NCBI GenBank assembly: GCA_964354215.1
Contig: CAYGYT010000035.1
Location: forward strand, 1 to 21,261
Length of the DNA: 21,261 nt
Source: CAVRZR01 sp964354215
Lineage (GTDB): Bacteria > Actinomycetota > Coriobacteriia > Anaerosomatales > CAVRZR01
Direction: 5' to 3'
Below the pieces are notes generated by a model. It was given only the letters and a program-made list of their open reading frames with translations. It was not told the DNA's origin and ran no database searches. Made by a program: the position numbers and the translations under genes. Positions 14,615 through 21,261 of the stretch are shown here, piece by piece (the first letter of the stretch is position 1; each line of letters opens with the position of its first letter).

Positions 14615-15761
14615 AGAGCGCCAGCGCCCCGATCGTTGCCGGAACTGAAACGTCGGCCAGCGCAACAAGCGGCACGGTGGCGAGCAGCCGGCTGCCCAGT
14701 CGCAGGTCGAGCAGCGCGACCTGCTGTCCCGCGAGGACCGGAAGCGGCCTCAGGGATTCCGGGCGCACGCGTCGCGTGATCGGGCCACTCCCATCGAGCA
14801 GCGCCATCGAGACGGCGCGCGCCGGACGGGCGAGCACGGCCGCCGTCGCCACCGCCGACTGAGACGCGACGACGCTCGCGGCGACTGTGATCGTCGTCGT
14901 GCTCGAGACGAGCTCTCGGACGTGCGTGTGGGCGAAGCCCCAGTCGAGCAGTCGGCGCATCTGCACGAAGCGGTCCTTGTTCGAGCTGGCTCCAAGTACG
15001 ACCCCCACGAGCTCTACTCCGCCACGCTTGGCCGCGCCCACGAAACAGAAGCCTGCGGGTCGCGTGTAGCCGGTCTTCACCCCTTCGATGCCCGCGTACC
15101 CACCGAGCAGGTGGTATGTGGAGCGCAAGACGACAGCCTTCTTCCCCGGCCGAGGCACCAGGACGCTCTGCTTTCGGACAATGCCTCTCAAGACCGGGTC
15201 AGCGAGAACGCGGCGTGCGAGGACCGAGAGATCCTGGGCGTTCGAGCGCTCTCGCTTTCCGAGGCCGTGAGGATCGGTCGCGTACGTCCCGGTGAGCCCC
15301 AGTTTCCGGGCCTTCGCGTTCATGAGCGCGACGTAGCGTGCCTCGGTTCCGCCGATGTGAATCGCGAGTGCCTCGGCCGCGTCGTTCGCCGAGACGATCA
15401 GCATCATGTCGAGCAGCTGGCGGACGGTGAGACGCTGACCGGCAACGAGTCCGACGTCGCCCTCCTCGATGGCAGCTGCTTTGGCCGCGACGACCACGGT
15501 CTCGTCCAACGAGGCTCGCTCTCGCACCACCAGGGCGTTCAGCATCTTGATGGTGCTCGCGACCCGTCGCTGCGTGAGCGGCGCCCGCGACCACAAGGGG
15601 ACGCCGTCAATGGTCATGAGTGCTGCGGCAGGCGCGGTAATCGACGGCGGGGCGAGCGCAGCGACGGCGGTCGCCGGGAGGCCACCACAGGCGAGCGCGA
15701 GGGCGAGCAGCAGCGTAGCCGCGAAGCGACGCGTGCGGTTCGTGAGGTTCGCGCGGCTCAC
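14595..15761 (-). CDS. Serine D-alanyl-D-alanine carboxypeptidase (peptidase family S11)
   Basis: A 388-residue exported protein. The signal peptide spans about 1-35 (RRFAATLLLALALACGGLPA then ATAVAA). All three penicillin-binding motifs are present: S-T-I-K (Ser69-Lys72), S-A-N (124-126) and K-T-G (229-231), with the family spacing and the HGLGKRERSNAQDL block in between. It trims the terminal D-Ala from peptidoglycan pentapeptides outside the membrane. After about residue 265 a C-terminal beta domain like that of DacA/DacF follows, but no clear membrane-anchoring helix is seen. The GTG start has GAGGAGG seven bases upstream. The 3' end overlaps the convergent 14189 gene by 20 bases. DacA/DacF-type; I do not give a specific symbol. 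Confidence 0.92.
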   Translation of the reverse strand: MSRANLTNRTRRFAATLLLALALACGGLPATAVAALAPPSITAPAAALMTIDGVPLWSRAPLTQRRVASTIKMLNALVVRERASLDETVVVAAKAAAIEEGDVGLVAGQRLTVRQLLDMMLIVSANDAAEALAIHIGGTEARYVALMNAKARKLGLTGTYATDPHGLGKRERSNAQDLSVLARRVLADPVLRGIVRKQSVLVPRPGKKAVVLRSTYHLLGGYAGIEGVKTGYTRPAGFCFVGAAKRGGVELVGVVLGASSNKDRFVQMRRLLDWGFAHTHVRELVSSTTTITVAASVVASQSAVATAAVLARPARAVSMALLDGSGPITRRVRPESLRPLPVLAGQQVALLDLRLGSRLLATVPLVALADVSVPATIGALALSTRALP

Positions 15762-16061
15762 GCTCTAACCTCCTCGGGGCCTCGCCAGCAATGCATCGAT
15801 CGTGACGCGCTGTTGCGGACACCACGAGCAGCTGCGGTCACGGCGCGTCGCCGAGAAGTCTCGCCGTTTGCTGTCGCTGCGGCAATCCCTCGGCTGGTGA
15901 GCGCAACACGGTCCAACCGCCGCGGGCGTCGTCTACGAGACGATAGAGCCGCTGCGCTAGGAGCCCGCGACCGCCGCGCCGCGCCGCGCGCGTATGCGGG
16001 CGTCTCACACACCGCTTGTTCGCCGTCAGCCGCCCGCCGCAGTCCGCGCGCTCGCGGGTCC
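15762..16061. other. 300-bp GC-rich gap without a recognised gene
   Basis: The stretch lies between the acyl-CoA synthetase stop and the carboxypeptidase start, both on the minus strand. Apart from the carboxypeptidase ribosome site (GAGGAGG at the low end), I see only a short perfect hairpin (TCGTCT-ACG-AGACGA, near 15932-15946) and a run of alternating CGCCG around 15970-15990. A frame spanning it on the minus strand is Arg/Ala-rich and looks non-coding. I do not find a known riboswitch core or tRNA. Confidence 0.5.
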
Positions 16062-18722
16062 CTACTCGAGTTCAAGCTTGACGGTCCGTACCCGGTCCTC
16101 GCAGGTGACCTCCGTGAAGCCGAGTGTTTCCACGAGGCTGAGCATCCGTTGGTTGTCGGCGGAGATGTAGCCTCTGATCTCGGTGAAGCCTTTGTCGCGC
16201 GCGATCCCGATGATGACGTCGATCAATTTGAAGCCCAGACCGCGTCCCTGGAACTCGTCGTGGACGATCGCGGCGAACTCCCCACTTCCGCGATCCGCCT
16301 CGCCCGTGAGCCGGCCCACGCCGATGACGCGCTTCTTCTTGCCGCGACTGAGCTCGGCCACGATGGCGATCTCGCGGTCGTAGTCGATGTTGGTGAAGCG
16401 CGTGAGTCTCGCGTGGTCGAACTGGAACACCTCGCCGAGGAACCGGTCGTGCAGCGTCTTGGCGGATACCGTCGCGAGCAGCTCGCCGATCATCGGCTCG
16501 TCTTCGGGGCGAACCGGGCGCAGAAGGACCTCGGTCCCATCGGTGAGCTTCCACGGCGCGATGTACCGTGTCGGGTAGGGCGTGATGACCAAGTGCGGCA
16601 TCTTCGGCTTGCCCTCCAGCACGGATTCGTCGACCACGATGCGGGCGTCGACCGCGCACGCCTTCCCCTTCGAGATCACGAGCGGGTTGATGTCGATCTC
16701 GGCGATCTCGGCAAAGTCCACAACGATGTTCGAGAGCATCGTGAGCAACGACTCGATCTCTTCAAGATCGGGAGCCATCACACCGCTCGGCGGCTTGAGC
16801 ATCGTCTTGAAGATGCGCGTCTCTTCCATCATCCGGCGCGCAAGAATCTGGTTGAGCGGCGGCAGGCCTACCGAGAAGTCGGCGAGGCCTTCGGCAACCA
16901 CTCCGCCTGCCCCAAAGACGATTACCGAGCCGAACTGCCGGTCCTTCTTCATGCCGAGGATAAGCTCGTAGTCGACGTTGCGGACCATCATCTCGACCGA
17001 GACGCCCTCGATGACCGCCTTGGGCGCACGCTTCTCGACGCGGTCGAGGATGCGCTGGTAGGCCTGCTCAAGGTCCGTCGGCGAGCAGACGCCAAGCTCG
17101 ACCCCGCCGACGGCGTTCTTGTGCGTGATGTCGTGCGACACGATCTTGAGCACGACCGGGTAGCCGATCTTCTCGGCGGCCTTCAGCGCCTCGGCGAGGG
17201 TATGGGCGGTGCTCTGCGGCACGACCGGGATGCCGTAGGTCGTGATGAAGCGCTTCGACTCCTCCTCGGTCAGTATCGTCCGCCCGGTATGCGCGACCGT
17301 GCGAAGGAGCGCGAGCAGGTTGTGCTTGGGAGGCGCCACGTCGATGGGGAGCTCCGAGGGGGTCTGGTACAGGAGCTCGAGGTTGCGCGCGTAGCGATAC
17401 GTGCCGAGGTAAGCCTTCACCGCGTCTTCGGGAGTCTCGTAGCAGGGAACGCCGGCTTCTTGGAAGATCTCGCGGCCGCGCTCGACCGTCCTGCCGCCCA
17501 TGAGCACGGTGACGATCGGCTTGCAGGCGGTCTTCGCAAGCGCCGCGACCTGCTCGGCCATGGCGTCGGGGCGGGCATTGCCCTGCGGCGTGTAGATGAC
17601 CAAGATACCGTTGACCGCCGAGTCATCGAGACACGCCTGCACGGCAGCGACGAACCGCTCGCTCCCCGCGTCTCCGAGCACGTCGATCGGGTTGGCGTGG
17701 CTCCAGTACGGCGGCAGAGCCTCGTCGAGGCGCTCCATCGTGCTTTCAGATAGCGGCGCGAGATGCCCGCCAAGCTCGACGAGCGCGTCAGTTGCCATAA
17801 CGCCAAGTCCGCCTGCGTTCGTGACGATGGCGACGTCGCCGCCCTGCGGGAGCAGGTGGGAGTCGAGGACCTCGGCGGCGTGAAAGAGCTCGGCGACCTC
17901 ATGCACGCGCACGATTCCGGCACGGCGGAAGGCCGCGTCGTAGATCTCGTCGTCGCCCGCCATCGAGCCGGTGTGCGAGAGTGCCGCGCGCGCGCTCTCG
18001 GAGTAGCGTCCCGGCTTGAGCACGATGATGGGCTTGTTGCGCGCGAAGCTCCGTGCCGCGCTCATGAAGCGCCGTGCGTTCCCGATGCTCTCCATGTAGA
18101 TGAGGATGCTTCGGGTGTTCGGATCCTCGCCGAGGAAGTCCACGAGATCGGCGAAGTCGACGTCGACCATGCTGCCCACCGAGGCGAAGAGCGAGAATCC
18201 CACGTGTGCGCTCACAGCCCAATCGAGCATGCCGGTCCCGAGCGCTCCGCTCTGTGACACGAGCGCGATGTTGCCGGGCTCCGGTTCGACCGTGAGGAAC
18301 GACGCGTTCAGGCCAACGCTCGGCCGGATGATGCCGAGGCAGTTCGGGCCGACGACTCGCATGGGGGAGCTGCGGAGGATCTTCTTGATGCGCTTCTCGA
18401 GAGCAGCACCGGTCTTGCCCGTCTCGCCGAAGCCGGCCGAGACCACGATCGCCCCCGAGACGCCGGCGCTCGCGCATTCCTGAAGCACGTCAGGAACGGT
18501 CGCAGCGGGAGTTGCGACGAGCGCGAGGTCGACGTGCTCGGTAACGGCGCCAATTGCCGAATAGGCCTTCAGGTCGAGGACGGCCTTGTGGTGCGGATTG
18601 ACCGGGAACACGGTTCGCTCCTTGGAGCGAATAGCGTTCTCCATGAGCGTTCTTCCAACGCTGCCTTCGGTCTCAGTCGCGCCGATGACCGCGATCGTCT
18701 TTGGGTCCAGCATCCGCCGCAT
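16062..18722 (-). CDS. ADP-forming acyl-CoA synthetase fused to a GNAT acetyltransferase domain
   Basis: An 886-residue protein. In order: CoA-binding Rossmann domain (about 5-130, KTIAVIGATETEGSVGRTL), two succinyl-CoA-ligase-like domains (about 140-450), an ATP-grasp domain (about 480-710, GYPVVLKIVSHDITHKNAVG) and a C-terminal GNAT domain (about 722-886) with the acetyl-CoA loop QGRGLG. This is the architecture of Pat/YfiQ-type protein acetyltransferases, which modify acetyl-CoA synthetase and other proteins. Unlike the enterobacterial Pat as I recall it, the catalytic phospho-histidine of ADP-forming synthetases is kept (SHTGSMAG, His250), so the ligase half may be active. I chose the ATG at 18722 because GGAGG lies eight bases upstream; a TTG at 18740 would overlap that site. 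Monocistronic and divergent from the EamA transporter. Confidence 0.92.
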   Translation of the reverse strand: MRRMLDPKTIAVIGATETEGSVGRTLMENAIRSKERTVFPVNPHHKAVLDLKAYSAIGAVTEHVDLALVATPAATVPDVLQECASAGVSGAIVVSAGFGETGKTGAALEKRIKKILRSSPMRVVGPNCLGIIRPSVGLNASFLTVEPEPGNIALVSQSGALGTGMLDWAVSAHVGFSLFASVGSMVDVDFADLVDFLGEDPNTRSILIYMESIGNARRFMSAARSFARNKPIIVLKPGRYSESARAALSHTGSMAGDDEIYDAAFRRAGIVRVHEVAELFHAAEVLDSHLLPQGGDVAIVTNAGGLGVMATDALVELGGHLAPLSESTMERLDEALPPYWSHANPIDVLGDAGSERFVAAVQACLDDSAVNGILVIYTPQGNARPDAMAEQVAALAKTACKPIVTVLMGGRTVERGREIFQEAGVPCYETPEDAVKAYLGTYRYARNLELLYQTPSELPIDVAPPKHNLLALLRTVAHTGRTILTEEESKRFITTYGIPVVPQSTAHTLAEALKAAEKIGYPVVLKIVSHDITHKNAVGGVELGVCSPTDLEQAYQRILDRVEKRAPKAVIEGVSVEMMVRNVDYELILGMKKDRQFGSVIVFGAGGVVAEGLADFSVGLPPLNQILARRMMEETRIFKTMLKPPSGVMAPDLEEIESLLTMLSNIVVDFAEIAEIDINPLVISKGKACAVDARIVVDESVLEGKPKMPHLVITPYPTRYIAPWKLTDGTEVLLRPVRPEDEPMIGELLATVSAKTLHDRFLGEVFQFDHARLTRFTNIDYDREIAIVAELSRGKKKRVIGVGRLTGEADRGSGEFAAIVHDEFQGRGLGFKLIDVIIGIARDKGFTEIRGYISADNQRMLSLVETLGFTEVTCEDRVRTVKLELE

Positions 18723-18798
18723 CCAGAACACCTCCGTCAAGAACGTTCCCCGTCCGCGCCGCTGGATACTGCCCGCGTCGCGCGTGGGGCGACAGGGC

Positions 18799-18804
18799 TA
18801 TGCT
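18799..18804 (+). promoter_or_regulatory. TATGCT -10-like box before the EamA transporter gene
   Basis: GGCTATGCT lies 36 bases upstream of the start codon at 18841. The same CTATGCT core precedes the plus-strand genes at 1365 (TATGCT at 1314-1319) and 20666 (20609-20614) at similar distance. No clear -35 is seen at any of them. Confidence 0.35.
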
Positions 18805-18840
18805 TTGCAACAGTTGAGTCGGGACCCTGCAAGGAGGCCG

Positions 18841-19794
18841 ATGACCGAGAGCGCCGAAGTCCCGAATACCGAGCTCCGCTCCGCCGATACGGCTGCCGAC
18901 GGTGCGTCCGCGAGCATCGCGCTGCCGGTGTCCGTCGCGCTGGCGGTCATGGTCGTGTGGGGTGGCACCCCGCTGTTCACGAAGGTCGCGACCGCCCAGA
19001 TCGACCCGCTCCTGGTCGGCGTGCTGCGGACCGTGCTCGCGGGGGCGCTCGCTGTGCCGCTTGTCTTCGTCTGGCGCCAGCCTCTTCCCTCCAGCGGGCG
19101 CGGCAAATGGCTTCTGGCTTTCTCCGGCTTCGCTGCGTTCGTCGCGTTTCCCCTGCTCTTCGGCGTTGGGCAGCATGAGACTTCGGCGATCCACGGCGCG
19201 CTCATCCTCGCGACGCTGCCGGTGTTCACGAGCCTGTTCGGGACGCTTCTGGAACGCCGCCCGATTTCCATTCGATGGGGCGTCGGGTGCGGAATCGCGC
19301 TTCTCGGTGAGGCGCTCGTTATCGTGTGGCGAAACGCGGGCTCCACGTCGGGCGCAAGCGTCCGAGGAGACGTCATCGTGCTCGCATCCGCGTTGATCTG
19401 CTCGATGGGATACGTTGCCGGCGCGCATCTCGCACAGACGGGCTACCCCAGCATCTCGACGACCCTCTGGGGCGTCGGACTCGCCGCGGTGGCGCTTCTG
19501 CCCCTGCTGCTATGGTCGGTCGCGTCGGACGGCTGGCCGCAGGCGACCGCGGCTGCGTGGGGCTCAATCCTCGTGCTCGCGCTGCTCACGTCGATTGTTG
19601 GCTACATCGCCTGGTACTGGGCTCTGGCGAGGGGAGGGATCAGCCGGATTGCGGGCGTTCAGTTCACGCAGCCGCTGTTCGGACTGGCTCTGGCGGCGCT
19701 GGTGCTCGGCGAGCGCCCCGGGGCGATCACGCTTGTGGCCGCTGCGGCGATCCTTCTCGGCGCGTGGCTCGTGCAGCACTCAGCGAGGCAGTAG
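18841..19794 (+). CDS. EamA-family (drug/metabolite transporter) permease
   Basis: A 317-residue integral membrane protein with ten predicted helices in two repeated five-helix EamA units (about 28-155 and 175-312). Typical landmarks are VVWGGTPLFTKVATAQIDPL in the first repeat and the C-terminal FTQPLFGLALAALVLGERPG, where the conserved acidic GER ends the ninth helix. The first 25 residues are polar and cytosolic. Substrates of the family range from amino acids to nucleosides and cannot be told from sequence. AAGGAGG ends only three bases before the ATG, a tight spacing. Divergent from the acyl-CoA synthetase gene and followed 84 bases later by the CDGSH gene. Confidence 0.92.
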   Translation: MTESAEVPNTELRSADTAADGASASIALPVSVALAVMVVWGGTPLFTKVATAQIDPLLVGVLRTVLAGALAVPLVFVWRQPLPSSGRGKWLLAFSGFAAFVAFPLLFGVGQHETSAIHGALILATLPVFTSLFGTLLERRPISIRWGVGCGIALLGEALVIVWRNAGSTSGASVRGDVIVLASALICSMGYVAGAHLAQTGYPSISTTLWGVGLAAVALLPLLLWSVASDGWPQATAAAWGSILVLALLTSIVGYIAWYWALARGGISRIAGVQFTQPLFGLALAALVLGERPGAITLVAAAAILLGAWLVQHSARQ

Positions 19795-19878
19795 GCCCCG
19801 GGGGCGCGTGACTGGACGCCGGCGGTTGGGAGAACATACATCGTTAGGGCATGAGACTGCACCCGGAGGCGAGCGAAC

Positions 19879-20559
19879 ATGGCTGGCGACAAGCGCATCG
19901 AGGTGACCGAAGACGGTCCGTACGTGGTGACCGGGGCGGTCCCGATTGCGAAGCAGATCATCGAGGTCGACGAGGACGGGGAGTCGGTTGCCTGGGTCGA
20001 AGGCGAGGAGCTCCATAGGCATGCCCACTACGCGTTGTGTCGATGTGGCGCCTCAGAAAGCAAACCCTTCTGCGACGCGAGTCACATGGTCGTCGGCTTC
20101 GACGGGACCGAGACTGCCACTCGAGAGTCGTACGAGGACCAAGCCGACGTGATCGAGGGTCCGGCGGTCCGCCTGATGGACGCCGTGCAGTTGTGTGCCG
20201 ACACCGGTTTCTGCCACACCAAACGCATCTGGAGTCTCGCAAGGAGCGCCGAGACTGCTGAAGACGTCGATGATGTCATGCACGGAGCCGCGCTCTGCCC
20301 ATCCGGCCGCTACACGGCGATCGACAAGGCGACAGGTGAGAGCTCCGAGCCCACAATCGAGCCATCAATCGGGTTGATCGAGGATCCGAGCAAGGGTGTG
20401 AGTGGGCCCATCTGGGTGCGCGGCGGCATTCCGATACAGTCGGCGGAAGGTATCGAGTACGAGGTCCGCAATCGAGCCGCGCTCTGCCGATGTGGCGCCT
20501 CGGAGAACAAGCCGTTCTGCGACGGCTCGCATGTGGAGATCGGATTCAAGGCGGAGTAG
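19879..20559 (+). CDS. Iron-sulfur protein with two CDGSH domains
   Basis: A 226-residue soluble protein with a CDGSH motif near each end of the chain. The first is C54-x-C56...C65-D-A-S-H69 (LCRCGASESKPFCDASH) and the second is C203-x-C205...C214-D-G-S-H218 (LCRCGASENKPFCDGSH). Each binds a 2Fe-2S cluster with three Cys and one His in the known family. Between them (about 95-150) lies VRLMDAVQLCADTGFCHTKR with Cys106, Cys112, His113 and Cys140, a block typical of long bacterial CDGSH proteins and a possible further metal site. The function of such proteins is redox or iron-sulfur handling, otherwise undefined. GGAGG lies nine bases before the ATG. The two motifs still share over a dozen consecutive identical DNA bases. 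Confidence 0.9.
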   Translation: MAGDKRIEVTEDGPYVVTGAVPIAKQIIEVDEDGESVAWVEGEELHRHAHYALCRCGASESKPFCDASHMVVGFDGTETATRESYEDQADVIEGPAVRLMDAVQLCADTGFCHTKRIWSLARSAETAEDVDDVMHGAALCPSGRYTAIDKATGESSEPTIEPSIGLIEDPSKGVSGPIWVRGGIPIQSAEGIEYEVRNRAALCRCGASENKPFCDGSHVEIGFKAE

Positions 20560-20665
20560 ACGCGCTGGGGGGTCGCCAACGTGGCGGGTCATCAATCGCG
20601 CGGGCCGCTATGCTCTGATCGATACATGTCATCAACGGGCATCGCAAGCGGGAAGAGGGGCACGG

Positions 20666-21261
20666 GTGGAGGACGTCCGAACTCTCGTGATCGCCATGCT
20701 CCTGATCGTCTACTCGCTCGTGTCGCGGAAGCTCCACGGGTGGTGGGTCAGCATGCCCGCCGCCATGGTCGTCGCGGGCTACCTCGTCGGGCCCGGTGGC
20801 TTCGACCTCTTGGATATCAGCGTCGGCAGCGAGATGGTGAAGTTCGTCGCAGAAGTGACGCTGGCGCTCATGCTCTTTCACGACGCAAGCAGGATCGGGC
20901 TCACGCGTCTGCGAGATCAGACGTCGTTGCCCGCGCGTTTGCTGGGAATCGGGTTGCCGGTCATGATCGTTCTCGGGACGCTCGTAGCTCGTCTGCTCTT
21001 CCCGTCGATCGGTTGGCTCGGCGCCGCGCTCATCGCCACGATGCTCGCCCCCACTGACGCCGCGCTCGGCGAGGAAGTTGTCACCGACAAGCGTCTCCCG
21101 CCGTGGCTTCGCCAGGGCCTCAACGTGGAGAGCGGCCTGAACGACGGGTTGTCGGTCCCGGTGTTCCTGGTGCTCATCGGGTTGGCGACCACGCAGGACT
21201 GGCATACTGGCGCTCTCACCATGGAATTCGCACGCGCGATCGGCTTCGGTGTGCTCGCCGG
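20666..21261 (+). CDS. CPA1-family Na+/H+ antiporter, N-terminal part (runs off the right edge)
   Basis: The first 198 codons of a membrane exchanger, read from a GTG at 20666 with AGAGGGG five bases upstream. About six helices are visible. Family landmarks include LALMLFHDASRIGLTRLR (about 66-83), LGAALIATMLAPTDAALGEE (about 118-137; the APTDAAL segment carries the transport Asp) and LRQGLNVESGLNDGLSVPVF (about 148-167; ESGLNDG is the second ion-site signature). It exchanges Na+ or K+ for protons across the membrane. A TATGCT box at 20609-20614 could be its -10. The C-terminal half is missing at the window edge, so any cytosolic TrkA-type tail cannot be judged. Confidence 0.9.
   Translation, partial: MEDVRTLVIAMLLIVYSLVSRKLHGWWVSMPAAMVVAGYLVGPGGFDLLDISVGSEMVKFVAEVTLALMLFHDASRIGLTRLRDQTSLPARLLGIGLPVMIVLGTLVARLLFPSIGWLGAALIATMLAPTDAALGEEVVTDKRLPPWLRQGLNVESGLNDGLSVPVFLVLIGLATTQDWHTGALTMEFARAIGFGVLA

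Noticed and set aside
15758..16075. A 105-codon minus-strand frame in the gap before the carboxypeptidase gene
   Set aside because: Arg/Ala/Ser-rich composition, no ribosome site, and it overlaps the neighbouring gene's start and stop. It looks like random GC-rich sequence.
14922..17753. A 943-codon open frame on the plus strand across the carboxypeptidase and acyl-CoA synthetase genes
   Set aside because: It is antisense to two clear genes, is Arg/Asp/Leu-rich without any domain, and is explained by few stop codons opposite GC-rich coding DNA.
20546..21205. A 219-codon minus-strand frame at the right edge
   Set aside because: It lies opposite the antiporter gene, whose CPA1 motifs are unmistakable.
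1..21261. Mobile element, prophage, CRISPR or defence island
   Set aside because: No transposase, integrase, phage, Cas or toxin-antitoxin gene is recognisable, and no long direct or inverted repeats bound any segment.

Overview
This is a GC-rich bacterial chromosome segment with compact, mostly single-gene or short-operon organisation. Strong GGAGG-type ribosome binding sites and frequent GTG starts are common. The gene content suggests a deep-branching high-GC Gram-positive: actinobacterial-style HutH/HutI signatures, a DUF2089-type regulator, a Bacillus-type guanine deaminase, YqeY, a serine D,D-carboxypeptidase and an ADP-forming acyl-CoA synthetase fused to a GNAT domain. A Coriobacteriia-like anaerobic actinomycetote is my inference, not something the sequence proves. 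I see no tRNA, rRNA, CRISPR array, phage gene or insertion sequence.

Layout. Positions 1-520 (minus) hold a DUF2089-like regulator overlapping a membrane protein that runs off the left edge, driven by an AT-rich promoter at 554-582. Positions 782-3292 (plus) hold a glycine-zipper protein, a secreted beta-domain protein, a 45-residue one-helix membrane protein and YqeY. Positions 3362-6116 (minus) form a probable operon: carbamate kinase, then a PAP2-type membrane phosphatase, then a GNAT-like protein. Positions 6319-6567 (minus) hold what reads as the C-terminal quarter of a formimidoylglutamase (hutG), lying back to back with hutH-hutU-hutI (6687-11207, plus). A membrane GGDEF/HD-GYP protein (11204-13429, minus) converges on hutI, and the two stop codons share one CTAG. 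Then come guanine deaminase (13599-14069), a small helical protein with a 4 x 16-bp tandem repeat in its leader (14189-14614), a D-Ala-D-Ala carboxypeptidase (14595-15761, minus), the acyl-CoA synthetase/GNAT fusion (16062-18722, minus), an EamA transporter (18841-19794), a double-CDGSH iron-sulfur protein (19879-20559) and the start of a CPA1 Na+/H+ antiporter (20666 to the right edge).

How it fits together. Hut enzymes, guanine deaminase and carbamate kinase all serve catabolism of nitrogen compounds. HutH and GuaD release ammonia, and carbamate kinase can make ATP from carbamoyl phosphate. The hut operon covers histidine to N-formimino-glutamate only. The last step would need a gene outside the window, because the local hutG is a remnant. 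The rest is envelope, signalling and transport housekeeping. I did not find a convincing new multi-gene system. The points most worth following up are the hutG relic and its promoter-proximal repeat, the tandem repeat at 14088-14151, the acyl-CoA synthetase/GNAT fusion that keeps its phospho-histidine, and the tight convergent gene overlaps.
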